In this document: piece by piece, positions 1 through 12,333 of the stretch
How positions within the stretch are numbered: position 1 is the stretch's first letter
Layout of the letters: each line of letters starts with the position of its first letter
Assembly: GCA_025200525.1 (NCBI GenBank)
Contig: CM045761.1
Coordinates: 62,466,009 to 62,530,008 of the forward strand
Source of the DNA: Camellia lanceoleosa
Taxonomy: Eukaryota > Streptophyta > Magnoliopsida > Ericales > Theaceae
Direction: 5' to 3'
Length of the DNA stretch: 64,000 nt
The notes under the pieces: generated by a model
What the model saw: the letters and a program-made list of their open reading frames with translations, nothing else
The model's database searches: none
What the model was told of the DNA's origin: nothing
Program-made: the position numbers and the translations under genes

Positions 1-965
1 TATTGTTTGATTAATTGGGATAATTAATTGTGGAATTGAGATGTTGATTATATATCCATTGTGCATTTATTTTCTGTATAGAAATAACTGCTTTGGGCTA
101 TCGGTGGAGGATAGTCGTGTTTGTTGTAGACAATGCATGATGATTTGGTAAACTGGAACTAATCTGCGGAAAGTGTCATGGAACTTGACGATTTGTAGAA
201 TACATTAATTGTATTGATTAATTGTATATAGAACCAGTGTGTTTATATGCAGTATATGTAGAGGAGGAGATGGGGGATGTACTCCGCGATTTAGGGGAAG
301 ATGGAGGATGTACCTCTAAACCGGATAGTGTTGGGAGAAGATAGGGGATGAACTCCGGAGGCACAGCTCATATGCTTGTCTTGAAAAATATAGATACAGC
401 CCATGTGCTTGTCTTGGAAATGTGAAGTAGCTTATATGCTTATCAGTGGTTGTATAGATATAACTAATATGTTTATCTATGTTGAAATGGAAAGGAAGGA
501 AATATAGACTTGAATGTCTTGGAATTGTAGTAAATTGTAAAAGAATGTGAAAGTGTTGACCAATGTATCAACTGTTAATCTTTTAGGCGTTATTCATAAT
601 TGGTTTAGTATATTTCTCTTGGTCATGGCTCACCCTATATAGAACATCATTTTCAGTCTGCAAGATGCCACCTCCAAGGACTTAGCTTGGGAGGCTAGTG
701 GCGGATGGACTTTTTAACTTCTATTTACTTTTGATGTGTTCCATGTAACTTCAGGCCAAGGGCTTTCCGTGTATTGAGCTAGAGCCCTCTTGATTGTAAC
801 CAAGTGTTAACTTGGAAAGTTGTAAGCCTTTAAGGCACCCGCTTTTATTGTTTACATGTAATACTTTTGTATGCAATAGTTCGATTAAATAGAAGAAGGT
901 GGACTTTTATTATGTTGATGCATGTTCGATTGATGGGTTTATTGTCATTATTTTGAGGCGTTACA
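1..965 (+). repeat. 5' LTR, 3'-terminal 965 bases
   Basis: Position 1 aligns with 7412 of the 3' LTR, so about 1 kb of this LTR lies left of the window. It ends in GGCGTTACA at 965, directly before the primer-binding site. By eye it differs from the 3' LTR at roughly two dozen places in about 960 bases, including small indels at 280-420. The insertion is therefore not very recent. Confidence 0.93.
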
Positions 966-1362
966 ACTTGGTATCGAGGCGTCTGGGTTCGAATACTTTG
1001 GAGTGCGTGGGAAGTGATTAGGATTACAATGGGTTTGTCTCGCTTGATAGAGACTTAGTGTAGTGTCATATCGTATGTTTAATTGATAACATGCTTATGT
1101 GATTATTTGGGTATGGGATTTAATTTCTAGGATGTTGATTGGATCTTTGGGTTTCGAGTCTTGTTGGAAAAGCACTTGATCAACGTGTTTCTAACCGAAC
1201 TCTAGTAACGCCTCGGGACTATCATTATCCGTAAATGAAATTGTAAGTGCTTATGTGTTTATGTGCTTACGTGAGTGAATTACGATTGTCCATGCATTAG
1301 GCGTGAGTGTTTAGTTTTGGCACGCTTATAAATGTGCTAACGTTACGTGTTACCTTTATTAG
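966..1362 (+). other. Primer-binding site and untranslated leader of the Gypsy element
   Basis: Three bases after the LTR, at 969, the sequence TGGTATCGAGGC resembles the complement of the initiator tRNA-Met 3' end (usual TGGTATCAGAGC), with small mismatches. The rest up to the first gag-like ATG at 1363 has no gene and would be the leader. Confidence 0.7.
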
Positions 1363-2590
1363 GATGTCGGGGCGAGGAAGAGGTGGAAGCGTGGTAGGCC
1401 TAGGAGGCGGATATGCCTTTAGGATGAGATTCCGGCCTCGGGAAGGGGTTGGTCGAGCCAATGTGGCCGAGCCAAGAAACCCTGCGAGCTATGGCGCTCT
1501 GGAGAGATAGCGAGGCGTTCGAGTCGGTGGGTATTCTCGGAGAATCGGAGAATCGGCTCGAGTTGTTGTTGCGGTTGAGGACCTTCTTTCTGAAGAGGAG
1601 TTCTTGGTCTAATCCGGATGAATTTGTGGGTGATCCAAAAGAGCCGCTTAAAGCCGATGAATGGCTCGAACAGACAACGAAGACATTTGAGATGCTAGGC
1701 ATCGAAGACGAAGTACTGAAGGTGACCTTGGCATCTTTCCAGCTGAAAGGGGATGCGGGTCAGTGGTGGAAGTTTACCAAGGGTCATATTGGGGGTACTT
1801 GGAAAGCTTTTGTTGACGCTTTTCAGGAGAAGTTCTTGTCTCCGGCTGTTCAGGAGAAGTTGAGAGGTCAGTTCTGCCAGCTCAGCGGGGCCGGTTTATC
1901 GATGGAGTTTGAGGCCTCATTCACTAGTTTGTCCAGGTTTGCACCTGAGTTAGTGGCGTCTGAGGAACGCCGTTGCATTGAGTTTGAGAAGAAGTTGAGG
2001 CGTGGCCTCAAGTTGAGAATTGTGGGGTCTATGTTTCGGGATTATGGGCGACTGGTTGATGCTGCAGCTCATACTGAGATTATGATGCAGGAAGAGGATG
2101 AAGGGCAGAAAGGCTCCAAGAGGAGTCAGGATGGGCAGGGTGATAGTAGGAGACAGAGGGGTTATAACCCTCAGCAGTCTCAGGGTGGAGTTTCTAGGTC
2201 GACTTTCCCAGTACCGAGTGCAGGCTCCGGGAGGGGCAATCAGGGAGAGTTTACCTGTTACAAGTGTGGCCAGCCGGGTCACAAGGCTTCAGTTGCCCTT
2301 GAAGGCGGAGGTCGAGGGTGCATCTTCTTCACCAGCCACAGGTCAGAGTTTGGGCAGGGGGCAGCCCTTGTCCTGTTATCAGTGTGGACAGCCTGGGCAC
2401 CTGAAGAGGTTCTGCCCACAGTTGAGTGCCACTTCAGGGGCGTCTGGTTCTAGGCAGACGCAGGGATTTCAGCCAGCTCAGTCTGTGCAGGCCTCGAGGC
2501 CAATCCGAAGCCGTCATCCCAACAAGATCTGGTCATATGCTCCCTGTGGTGAGCAGTGGACGAGTCCCACAGTAGCGTGTATCTTTGTTG
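1363..2590 (+). pseudogene. gag: gag of the Gypsy element, frameshifted
   Basis: This encodes the capsid/nucleocapsid protein that packages element RNA. The main frame runs 1449-2453 and carries the plant Gypsy gag core (ADEWLEQTTKTF near 1657, LKGDAGQWWK near 1744). The N-terminal part with a Gly/Arg-rich start at 1363 is in another frame. Near 2285 the frame shifts again. The first zinc knuckle (CYKCGQPGH) is cut by the shift, and the second (CYQCGQPGHLKRFC) continues in the frame open from 2098. With at least two frameshifts it cannot make a full Gag. The true start is uncertain because both ATG choices sit near breaks. Confidence 0.85.
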
Positions 2591-2620
2591 CCTTGAGATT
2601 TAGTACCAGCTCCATCAGTA

Positions 2621-2980
2621 GTGAGAGGTACCTTTTTGTTTTGCAACTCGGTTGCTAGAGTGTTGATTGACACGGGTGCATCTCATTCTTTTGTATCTGC
2701 TGCATTTGCATCTGTGTTGGAATTGGAGTTAGCATTATTAGCATCTCCTATTTGCGTTGTGTCACCTATTGGGGGTGAGTTAATTTTGAGGCACGGATGT
2801 AGTGGTTGTGATATAGAGGTCGATGATCATCGACTTCCATTTCCATTTGTAGTTATGCCCATGAAGGGCTTTGATGTTATTTTAGGTATGGACTGGTTAT
2901 CGTCATACCGGGCTGTGATTGATTGCTACCGCCAGAGGGTTACTTCTCAGACAAAGGAGGGGAGTTTTTCCATTTCTTAG
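2621..2980 (+). pseudogene. pol: Retroviral-type aspartic protease domain
   Basis: The fragment contains the active-site motif LIDTGASHSF (Asp-Thr-Gly-Ala-Ser) near 2655 and the downstream ILGMDWL motif near 2880. Together they define the pepsin-like protease that cleaves Gag-Pol in LTR elements. It is out of frame with gag upstream and with RT downstream. The catalytic triplet is intact but the domain is isolated from the polyprotein. Confidence 0.85.
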
Positions 2981-3089
2981 GAGACCGAGTTGGTAGTGTT
3001 GTGCCACAGGGGTGCGGTCCGCAAAGGCGGAATGAGCTTAGTAGTCTACTTGCTAGTTTTGAGAATGGTGAGTGTGATGAGACCCAGAT

Positions 3090-3873
3090 TGAGTTGCCAA
3101 GGGTAGTTTGTGAATACTCGGACGTCTTTCCCGAGGATCTTATAGATTTGCCACCCCACCGAGAGATAGAGTTCTCTATTGATTTAGTGCCCGGCACGGC
3201 GCCGATTTCTATGACACCTTATCATTTTGCCCCGGCAGAGTTGATTGAGTTGAAAGTTCAGCTCCAAGAATTGTTAGATAAGGGCTTCGTTCGCCCTAGT
3301 GTATCGCCGTGGGGAGCACCGGCCCTCTTTGCTAAAAAGAAAGACGGTGCCTTGAGGTTGTGTATCGACTACCGGAAGTTGAATCGGGCTACGGTTAAGA
3401 ATAAATACCCTATGCCCCGTATAGATGATTTGTTTGACCAGTTGAAGGGTTCCCGTTGTTTCTCTAAGATAGATTTGAGATCGGGTTACCACCAGTTGAG
3501 GGTCAGAGAGGAGGATATTCCGAAGACGGCATTCCGTACGCGGTATGGCCATTATGAGTTTCTGGTGATGCCATTTGGGCTTACCAACGCACCGGCAGTC
3601 TTTATGGACTTGATGAACCGGATCTTCCGGGAATTCTTGGATCGTTTTGTAGTTGTTTTTGTGGATGACATTCTTATCTACTCACCCTCAGAGAAAGAGC
3701 ACGAGGAACACTTGAGAGTGGTGCTTGAGTTGCTTAGAGCCCATAGGCTATATGCCAAGTTTGGGAAGTGCGAGTTCTGGCTAAAGGAAGTCAAGTTCTT
3801 AGGCCATGTGGTATCCGGGGAAGGGGTGTCAGTTGATACATCCAAGAGGCGGCGATGCAAGATTAGGCACTGA
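3090..3873 (+). pseudogene. pol: Reverse transcriptase domain
   Basis: This makes cDNA from element RNA. The open stretch 2923-3873 shows the Gypsy RT blocks in order: CIDYRKLN near 3362, [11 protein letters not shown] near 3466, MPFGLTNAP near 3568, and the catalytic FVDDILIYS near 3658 with both aspartates. The fingers and palm are essentially complete. The frame is lost after 3845, in the connection region. That breaks the usual continuity into RNase H. Confidence 0.95.
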
Positions 3874-3908
3874 CCTAAGAGTGTGTTTGAGATCCAGATT
3901 TTACGGGA

Positions 3909-4865
3909 TTGGCTGGGTATTACCGTCGGTTCGTGAAAGATTTCTCCAGGTTAGCTTCGCCGTTGACTAGGTTGACTCGGAAAGAAGTCAAATTTGTATG
4001 GAGTGAGACTTGTGAAAAGTCGTTTCAGGAGTTGAAAGTTAGATTGACCACCGCTCCGGTCTTGATTATTCCGGAGAGAGGGTTGGGTTATGCAGTCTAT
4101 TGTGATGCCTCACGAGAGGGTTTGGGTTGTGTGTTGATGCAGGGAGGGAAAGTGGTAGCTTATGGCTCACGTCAGTTAAAAATACATGAGAAGAATTACC
4201 CTACACACGACCTAGAGTTAGCAGCAGTGATTTTTGCCTTGAAAATTTGGAGGCACTACCTTTATGGTGAGAGATTCGAGGTGTTCTCGGATCACAAGAG
4301 TCTGAAGTATCTGTTTTCACAGAAAGACTTGAACTTGAGGCAGAGGAGGTGGATGGAGTTCATTGAGGATTACGACTTCGAGTTGCATTATCACCCAGGG
4401 AAGGCCAATGTTGTGGCCGATGCTCTTAGTAGGAAATCCATTAGTGATGTGGCTTGTGTAGCCATCCGAGAGTGGGAGATGTTGGGGGCACTTGGCGAGT
4501 TTGATTTGCTTCTGGGCGAATCCGTTGAGGCTGCGGCCTTGTTTTCTGTTGTTGCGCAGCCTACACTTGTGACTCGAGTGTTAGAGACACAGAGAGGTGA
4601 CCTTGAGGTAGAATCCCTCAGAGAGAGGATCTCCGAAGGGAAAGTTGAGAAGGGTTTGGACGGTGTATCGACTTGGCGTGAGATACCGAGACCGCTTGTT
4701 TGTATCGGAGTCTTGCCGAGGAGGTACTCGAGAGTTTCACCATTCGCGCTTGCGGTGCATCCGGAGGTACTAAGATGTATCAGATTTGAGTCGCCGATTT
4801 TGGTGGCGGGGCATGAAGAGATGTGGCAGTCTTCGTGTCTAAGTGCCTTACTTGTCAGCAAGTGA
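3909..4865 (+). pseudogene. pol: RT connection and RNase H domain
   Basis: The open frame starts with [15 protein letters not shown], the block that follows RT in Gypsy elements. RNase H follows, with [13 protein letters not shown] near 4090, [16 protein letters not shown] near 4216, [10 protein letters not shown] near 4282, and the terminal [14 protein letters not shown] near 4392. Catalytic Asp and Glu positions look present. After about 4730 the frame runs out of the conserved register and the integrase zinc-finger region begins damaged. Confidence 0.92.
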
Positions 4866-5640
4866 AGGCCAAGCATCAGAGGCCAGCGGGTTTGTTGCAA
4901 CCCTTGCCTATTGCCGAGTGGAAGTGGGAGCATGTCACTATGGACTTCGTTGTAGGTCTTCCGAGGACTCAGCGGGGTAGTGATGCTATTTGGGTGGTTG
5001 TAGACCGGTTGACGGAGTCGGCGCACTTCATTCCTATCTTGGCGTGAGAGATTCGGTAGATCATCTTGCCGACTTGTATATCCGGGACATAGTGAGATTG
5101 CACGGGTCCCAATGACGATTGTCTCGAGATAGAGATCCTCGTTTCTTGCTAGGTTGTGGCGAGTTTGCGAGTCGTTGGGCACTAATTTGACCTTTAGTCT
5201 GACTTATCACCCTCGGTGACGGGCGGTCGAAGCGTACTATTCAGATCCTTGAGGATATGCTTCGGGGTTGTGTCCTTGATTTCAGTGGGACGTGGGAAAG
5301 GCACTTACCATTGGTGGAGTTTGCCTATAACAACAGTTATCAGTCTAGCATCGGTATGGCACCGTTTGAGGCCTTGTATGGCCGCCCTTGTAGGTCTCCA
5401 GTGTGTTGGGCCGAGGTGGGTGACATACCTTTGTTGGGCCCGGAGTTGGTTAGAGAGACGACGGAGAAAGTTGAGCTTATCCGTAGGAGGCTTGTTACAG
5501 CCCAGAGTCGTCAGAAATCTTATGCTGACCGTAGGAGGAGACCGTTGGTGTTTGAGATAGGTGATCATGTCTTTTTGAAGGTATCACCTAGGCGGGGATT
5601 GATGAGGTTTGGGAAGAGAGGAAAGTTATCCCCTCGGTTT
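4780..5640 (+). pseudogene. pol: Integrase domain, broken in the middle
   Basis: Integrase inserts the cDNA into the chromosome. The piece at 4823-5047 carries the second half of the zinc-binding domain ([14 protein letters not shown]) and the start of the catalytic core ([12 protein letters not shown], then [13 protein letters not shown]). From 5048 to about 5256 the frame is lost through stops and shifts, and this is where a further catalytic residue would lie. From 5257 the frame reopens with [24 protein letters not shown], the end of the core. The enzyme would be non-functional. Confidence 0.9.
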
Positions 5641-5982
5641 ATTGGTCCTTTTGAGATCCTTGAGAGGGTTGGCGAGGTTGCTTACCGTTTAGCTTTGCCG
5701 CCACAGTTGTCCGGAGTTCATGACGTGTTTCATGTGAGTATGCTTCGGAAGTATGAGCCGGATCCATCACATGTGTTGGATTGGACCGATTTAGAGGTAG
5801 ATGAGGATGCCTCGTATGAGGAGAGACCGGTTCGGGTCTTGGATAGGCGGGATCAAGTCCTGCGTGGCAAGACCACCCCTTTGGTGAAGGTTTTGTGGAA
5901 GCATCACGGAGTGGAGGAAGCCACTTGGGAACGTGAGTTGGAAGTCCGCGAGAAATATCCGGACTTGTTTGTTGATTTGTAG
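5640..5982 (+). pseudogene. Integrase C-terminal tail and chromodomain-like segment
   Basis: This continues the frame open from 5257 to the stop at 5982. After the [13 protein letters not shown] block comes [13 protein letters not shown], then an acidic linker. From about 5818 a chromodomain-like segment follows: [14 protein letters not shown], then [16 protein letters not shown], with the aromatic and acidic positions typical of chromovirus integrase tails. Such domains are thought to steer insertion to particular chromatin. This is the best-preserved part of pol and supports the Tekay/Del assignment. Confidence 0.85.
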
Positions 5983-6408
5983 TCATATAATGAGAACTTG
6001 TAATTTTGTTGAACTTTGAGAACATTGTATGTGTCTTAAGTTGTAAAACATGGTATATGTTTTGATTTAAGGAAGTGGTGTAAAACTTGCCTTAATGTGA
6101 GAATTGATTATAATGTTGCATGTGTTGGCTATATTATAGAATTGGAGATGTAACATGAAATTTTGTTGTGATATGATTTGTGAAACCATGTATATTGAGA
6201 ATGGTTGGAAAGTGGAACAAGAAATGCATGTTATAGATGCACTTTAAAAGAAATATATTGTGAAATGCCTCCTAATAAGAGATGGATGACCGGTAGTGGG
6301 TCGAATTATTGTTTGTCATAATGTAACATTGTTTAAAATGGAGAAAAAGACTTGCTTTTCAAAACTTGTCTTTAATTTCGGGGACGAAATTCTTTAAGGG
6401 GGGGAGGT
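5983..6408 (+). other. 3' untranslated internal region and polypurine tract
   Basis: No coding sequence. At 6375-6390 there is an inverted motif (ATTTCGGGGACGAAAT) common just before the polypurine tract of Tekay/Del elements. The purine tract AAGGGGGGGGAGG at about 6396-6407 primes plus-strand DNA, and the LTR starts at 6409. Confidence 0.8.
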
Positions 6409-8369
6409 TATAGCGATCCCGGGTTTACCCCTTGTTGTATAGTGATCCGGACATGTGTCCGTGGATGTTGGTAGTGGATTGTTGTCCTGTTTACGTCCTT
6501 TCATTTATTGTATTTGAGTTATAGGATGTGTTGGCGTGTTTGTTTCAGTTGCTTGTGTTTGGGAGCCAAGGGTTCTTCTTGAAATTTTTGTCCTACCGGC
6601 GAGGAGTTGGTCGCCGAGCGAGAGTTGAGTTTTGTGCACAGTGGGTCGAGCAGGCGGATTCGCTCGGCGGCGGCTGCGTCTGTCTTGGACTCAACACCAT
6701 GATTTCGCTCGAAGCGGCCGTTCTTCGCTCAGCGATCTGGTTCGATCTTCGCCGGCGAGGTTCGTCGCTTCGGCGTGCGTCTAATTCGCCGAACTGAAGG
6801 TCGAGCTTTTCTTCGCTCGAAAGCGAGCTTCTAGGATGTTGGCTCGAGCGAGACCTTCTTGGCTCGAGCTACGGTTTTATATCTGATTCGCTCGGCGACC
6901 AAGTCTTCGCCGAGCGAAACTGTTTATATCGATTGACAATGCCAATTTTAAGTTAGATTTTTATAAACTTTTGATCCAATCCTCGGATCGAGAGCTCTCT
7001 CTAACTTTATATTCTCTCTAAGGTTTGATCTATCTAGGATCATTTCCTTCCTATCTTGCTTTGTTAAAAAGGTAGAGGTTGTCGAGGGCTTCGATTTAAT
7101 CTGAAAAAGTCGGTGTTTGAAGCATTTTGATCTTTGGGTCTTCATCTCCTTTTGGGCTTAAACTTTGAGGTAGGGATATCCTACTCCTCTTTATGGATTC
7201 TGTCTTTGAATTTTGACATTTTGATATGTTGGGGATAGTTGTGTAATTTTGGGAAAGTTTGGGGCTTTTGTGTAATTTTATAAAAGTTTGGGGATTTGTT
7301 TTAAATAAACCTATATGTACGGTTGGTACATAGAAATGAGATTAATGTGGAATTATTGATGAAAATGGAACCTTAGGGGTTGAATGTTAATTATGGAAAA
7401 TGCTATAATTATATTGTTTGATTAATTGGGATAATTAATTGTGGAATTGAGATGTTGATTATATATCCATTGTGCATTTATTTTCTGTATAGAAATAACT
7501 GCTTTGGGCTATCGGTGGAGGATAGTCGTGTTTGTTGTAGACAATGCATGATGATTTGGTAAACTGGAACTAATCTGCGGAAAGTGTCATGGAACTTGAC
7601 GATTTGTAGAATACATTAATTGTATTGATTAATTGTATATAGAACCAGTGTGTTTATATGCAGTATATGTAGAGGAGGAGATGGGGGATGTACTCCGGTT
7701 TAGGGAAGATGGGGATGTACCTCTAAACCGGATAGTGTTGGGAGAAGATAGGGATGAACTCAGGAGGCAATTCATATGCTTGTCTTGAAAAATATAGATC
7801 TGACCCATGTGCTTGTCTTGGAAATGTGAAGTAACTTATATGCTTATCAGTGGTTGTATAGATATAACTAATATGTTTATCTATGTTGAAATGGAAAGGA
7901 AGGAAATATAGACTTGAATGTCTTGGAATTGTAGTAAATTGTAAAAGAATGTGAAAGTGTTGACCAATGTATCAACTGTTAATCTTTTAGGCGTTATTCA
8001 TAATTGGTTTAGTATATTTCTACTGGGCTGTGGCTCACCCTATATAGAACATCATTTTCAGTCTGAGATGCCACCTCCAAGGACTTAGCTTGGGAGGCTA
8101 GTGGCGGATGGACTTTTTAACTTCTATTTACTTTTGATGTGTTGCATGTAACTTCAAGCCAAGGGCTTTACGTGTATTGAGCTAGAGCTCTCTTGATTGT
8201 AACCAAGTGTTAACTTGGAAAGTTGTAAGCCTTTAAGGCACCCGCTTTTATTGTTTACATGTAATACTTTTGTACAGAACAGTTCAGTTAAATAGAAGAA
8301 GGTGGACTTTTATTATATTGATGCATGTTCGATTGATGGGTTTATTGTCATTATTTTGAGGGCGTTACA
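6409..8369 (+). repeat. 3' LTR of the Gypsy element (1961 bp)
   Basis: The LTR starts TATAGCGATCC and ends GGGCGTTACA. The TA...CA ends (not TG...CA) recur with clean 5-bp target duplications in other copies here, so they are real. Positions about 6590-6920 hold a GC-rich island with variants of CGCTCGGCGA/CGCTCGAGCG. The last 960 bases match window positions 1-965. Confidence 0.95.
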
Positions 8370-8374
8370 CATTA
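8370..8374. other. Right target-site copy of the Gypsy element (CATTA)
   Basis: The sequence from 8370 onward equals copy B from 48446 onward. B reads straight through here from unrelated sequence, so B is the empty site. Confidence 0.85.
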
Positions 8375-11168
8375 AATGTAGCAATGATCCGAACTTCCAT
8401 TTTTATTTCATTTTAGAACCCTTTCTTAGTCTCCACCGATTGAATATCCTTATCCAGCTCTTTGACCCGATCCATCATTGGGTAGCATCTTTTTAGAGCT
8501 AGCTGAAGGTCAAGGTTATACTTGAGTGGCCCTTTTTTCTATTCCACTTCCCTGGGGAATAACCCTAATTAATCTCTGTAATTTCAATTAACTTTTTGAC
8601 TTTAAATTTATAATTTTATTTTAATTTGGTCTAATTAATTACAATTCTTAATATTTTTTTATGAAAAATATGTATATAAATAGCATGTGTTATATTTTTT
8701 ACAGTAAAACTATAAATTTACTAAATTCAGTGAGTTAACCTCAACTAATCCAGTAATTGTTTTCTATCAAAAAACATTAACGGCATTATCAATTGGACCA
8801 AATTAATACAAAATTTAAAATTAATAGTCAAAATTAAGTCAATTGAAAGTGGAGAGACCAAAATGACATAAAGAGCAAAATGTCTAAACAACCGATGTAA
8901 TTTGCCCTAATTATTAATATTGATAAAATTTATCACTAATTTATAATTATTTTTCAAGTTTTATCTTAATCTAAAATCCTCCCATAAAATTATAACTACT
9001 GCGAGGGACGGAATAGGAGAGAACTTATTATGGTCATGCAATTAATTGCTTGGATGACTGCTTAATGCTTTACTTGTGGAGGTAACACTCTCTTTCATTG
9101 TTGATTTAGGATTTGTTTGAAAATTTGACTACTTTACTTGATATTTTTGACTATTTTAACCTATTTAAAAAAATTGAGTTTGAGATAATTTTTAGTTTTT
9201 TAGTTTTTTTTTTGGTAATTTATTTGATGATTGTAAGAAGAAAAAAATGAAATAATCATGGTGTGAATATAACATTTTGTTTTATTAGTTATTTTAACTT
9301 TTTTTGTCTTTATTGACTACTTCAGCCAAAAACTTGTGTCCCAAACACTCCCTCAATTTGAATTATAATGTCCACCTCAAAATAATTCTCATATTGGTAC
9401 TAATAGGAGTGTTAAAAAAATTGGTGAAACAGGTAAATTGATCCAGTCTAGTCCAAACTATCGATTTAGTATAGTTTTTATTGATTTTGATTCTAGTTTT
9501 AGTTTTGAAAATGATGGAATTATTCAAATCAATCTGATTCTCGATTCGAAAGCTTTGGTTGTGGCTCCAAACTGAATTGTGATATATTTATTTTTTTTCA
9601 CAATAACTTTCTATTGTCTTATTTTGTTGTGTTTTTAAATTAGTATTAAAATCGAATTTCCTAGTCTAGTAATAAAATTATGAGTATTAAATATACTAAA
9701 CAAATATAATCAAATAATTTAAATAATAGCATTTGCTACAAATAGTAATAAAACAAAAAATACATTAATTAGATTATTTTAAAAACTTAATGAAAAACAT
9801 AAATACAGTTAATTGAAAATTAGTATATAAACGAAATTGGCATATAACAGTAGATAAATACAAGCAAGTAGCTATTACATAATATAAGTAAAAACATTCT
9901 ACACTCTTATAAAAGAACTTCACCGGAAGAAGTACCACCTATTTTTTTTTTAAAAAACACAATAGAAATTTAAGATTTTTTTTTGAAATAGTTTTTTTTA
10001 GCTATCTTTTATTAATTTATAATGAGCTTATATTATATTTTTGTAATTCTTTCAAGACTAACTTGATTGAAATTAAATACTTCCTAAATTTAATAGATTT
10101 AATCAATAATTCAAAAACTAAATTAATTTTGATTAATATATTATAAGAATTTAGTACATTCAATGAATGGTTAATGAATTATGGCCTTTGTTTGGGAATA
10201 AGGATTTTTAGTCAAAAAGTCAAAAAAATACTACAAATTATCAAATCATTATTTCTATTCTTTTTTTTTTTTTTGCACATTATTCCATTAAAAGTTAAAA
10301 ATAACTAAAAACTTAAATTCCAATCGAGCCTTAATTAGATAATTTGACAATACTTGAAGTAGAAAGCGTAATCAACCCTAAATAATTCAATAAACTCATT
10401 AAAGATCTAGGTTTGTTTGGAAATTGATTTTTTTTTCCAATAAATTTTCATCTTTTTACGAAATACATGTATAGAGTTAATTTTTATAGTGAAATTTTTT
10501 TTTTTATTTTGACTAAACGCCATAAGAGCATCTCCGGTTAAATTTTTTTTTTCAAATTTGAATAAAAATTTAAATAAAACTTCATCTAATATCACTCATT
10601 TTAACAAAAATTTTGAATTTTATCAAAACACTAGTCGACCCAAAGCATGTCTGGTCAGTCGACCTTTGGTGTAAATTGACCACAACCTACAGAATAATTT
10701 TGCAAGGAAGAGGTTATGTCCAGGAGGACATCCGACCCAACAATCACCTACAAATTTGATGGAACACTCCAAGCATCCTTAATTTGATAAAAATTTTAAG
10801 ACATCATTAATTTGATATTGGTTTGACATTATGATTGGAGCACCAAAAATTTTTTTTTTTTCCATCAACAAATTTAAATTTGATGAAAGAAAAATGTAAG
10901 CGTAGAAGCTCTAACCGAAGCTGACTAAACATTCGTTTGGCATACAAAATTTTGGGGGTAAAAGGCTATTTTAATCACAAAAGACAAAATAAGTTAAAAA
11001 GTCAATAAAATAAAATGTCATATCTAAATCATAATTATTTCATTTTTTTTTCACAAAAGTCAAAAAAATTAAAAAAATCTATCACAAACGAAACCTTTTA
11101 ACCTAAACTAAAATAGTCACAAAAAAAATTAAAAAGTCAAAAAATCAATCAACGTCCCAATTGAACCC
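8375..11168. other. AT-rich intergenic DNA, copy A of the duplicated flank
   Basis: No gene seen. Nearly identical by eye to 48451-51253. The stretch is full of poly-T/poly-A runs and Tourist-like fragments, for example the GGCCTTTGTTTGGGAATAAG start near 10181 with an inverted partner near 10320. A diverged hAT-like start lies near 9408. Confidence 0.7.
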
Positions 11169-11171
11169 TAA

Positions 11172-11588
11172 GGCCCCGTTTGTTTTGGGGTGTAATGGAT
11201 GAGAGGACATTACGATGGATGTGGGGTTACTTAGTGTTGTGTTTGTTTGTAGTTGGGGAATGGATTAAGATGTAGGAAGGAATTAAGATGGAGGTTGGAA
11301 GGGGGATTGAGATGGGGGAGATGGAGGTAGTATTACAAAAATAGTAAGGAGATTAAATTTTATTTTTTATTTTTTACATATTGAATTTTTTTTTAAACAT
11401 TAATGTTTAATTTTTTATATTTTTTTATTTGTTTTATTATTTTATATAAAAATAATTTAATAATTCCTACACTAACAATTTTCATCAAAACAAATACAAT
11501 TTTACTTAATCCCCTCACTATCAATGCCATCACTACTAATTCCTTCATTATGAATCACCTCCATCCTATCTCTGAAAACAAACAGACC
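11172..11588. mobile_element. Tourist-like (PIF/Harbinger) MITE, 417 bp, copy A
   Basis: Imperfect terminal inverted repeats: left GGCCCCGTTTGTTTT, right (reverse complement) GGTCTGTTTGTTTT. Flanked by 3-bp TAA duplications at 11169-11171 and 11589-11591. TAA targets are typical of PIF/Harbinger. Present at the same place in copy B, so it is older than the A/B duplication. No transposase. Confidence 0.75.
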
Positions 11589-11634
11589 TAAACGAGTTCA
11601 AATCTATTTACACTACACATTGGCGAAGCACACT

Positions 11635-12302
11635 TAGGGGTGCAACTCGGGCAGGCTCAACCGGAGCCCAACCTGAGTTTTTTTAGGACTTGGGAAACTA
11701 TATCTTGTAATCTGAACGGACCTTGGCAGATTTTTGATGCCTGAATTGTAATTTGGATCGGGCTTGGGCAGAATCAATGGCCAGCACGAGCAACCCGAAC
11801 CGGAATTGAATTTAATATATTATATAAATTATATAATATATATAAATTAAATAAAAGAGTTATTCTTAATTTTTAATTTTTATTTTTTATTTTTTGGTTA
11901 GTCTTTCACCGTTGGATTAGCATCTTGCTTGACTATTTAAACTAGCAGCCAGTTATGATTTTTTCAATTCTTGGGTCCCTTTCAAATGGAAATTATTTTA
12001 AGTGAGGTTATTAAATAGTAAAAAATAACAGGAAAAAGAAAACTAGAAGTACCGTATACTAGATTCTTAAGCAAGAAGTGATAAAAATGTGTTGATAATT
12101 GGTCTACCTACAGGTTTCTCGACTTGTGAGTTTCAGGCAATTCGGACTAATCCGAGTTCAAAATACAAAGCTTGGTCTGGGCTTGGACAGCAATGCTCGG
12201 ATTCATGGTCGGGTTTGGGTGGGCTTGGACACTACCAAATACAATTCGGACTAAATTTGAACAAACCTCCAACCCGACCAAACCTGCCCGCATTGCACCC
12301 TA
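11635..12302. mobile_element. hAT-like non-autonomous element, 668 bp, copy A
   Basis: Ends TAGGGGTGCAAC and (reverse complement) TAGGGTGCAA form inverted termini. The 8-bp duplication AGCACACT flanks it at 11627-11634 and 12303-12310, which is diagnostic of hAT. It ends about 115 bases before the CDC6 start codon, so it sits in the promoter. Shared with copy B. The small frame at 12089-12313 lies inside it and is not a gene. Confidence 0.8.
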
Positions 12303-12325
12303 AGCACACTTGATATGGTTACGTT

Positions 12326-12333
12326 TTTCCCGC
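12326..12333 (+). promoter_or_regulatory. E2F-type site TTTCCCGC upstream of CDC6 copy A
   Basis: A perfect TTTCCCGC lies about 85 bases before the CDC6 ATG. E2F/DP factors bind this motif in promoters of plant S-phase genes such as CDC6. It is kept in copy B at 52412. A CT-rich leader follows at 12350-12362. Confidence 0.65.

Larger units (their letters stand above)
1..8369 (+). mobile_element. Ty3/Gypsy chromovirus (Tekay/Del-like), degenerate, left LTR cut by window edge
   Basis: Order read from the sequence: partial 5' LTR, primer-binding site, gag with zinc knuckles, aspartic protease, reverse transcriptase, RNase H, integrase, C-terminal chromodomain-like segment, polypurine tract, 3' LTR. 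Protease-RT-RNase H-integrase order marks Ty3/Gypsy, and a chromodomain after integrase marks a chromovirus. The RT wording and the long LTR fit the Tekay/Del clade (inference). The polyprotein is broken by several frameshifts, so the copy is not autonomous. It inserted beside the CDC6 segment: the 5 bases after the 3' LTR (CATTA) continue exactly as the uninterrupted sequence at 48446 in copy B. The left target-site copy lies outside the window. Confidence 0.95.

Noticed and set aside
12089..12313. 74-codon frame upstream of CDC6
   Set aside because: Lies inside the hAT-like element and its flank.
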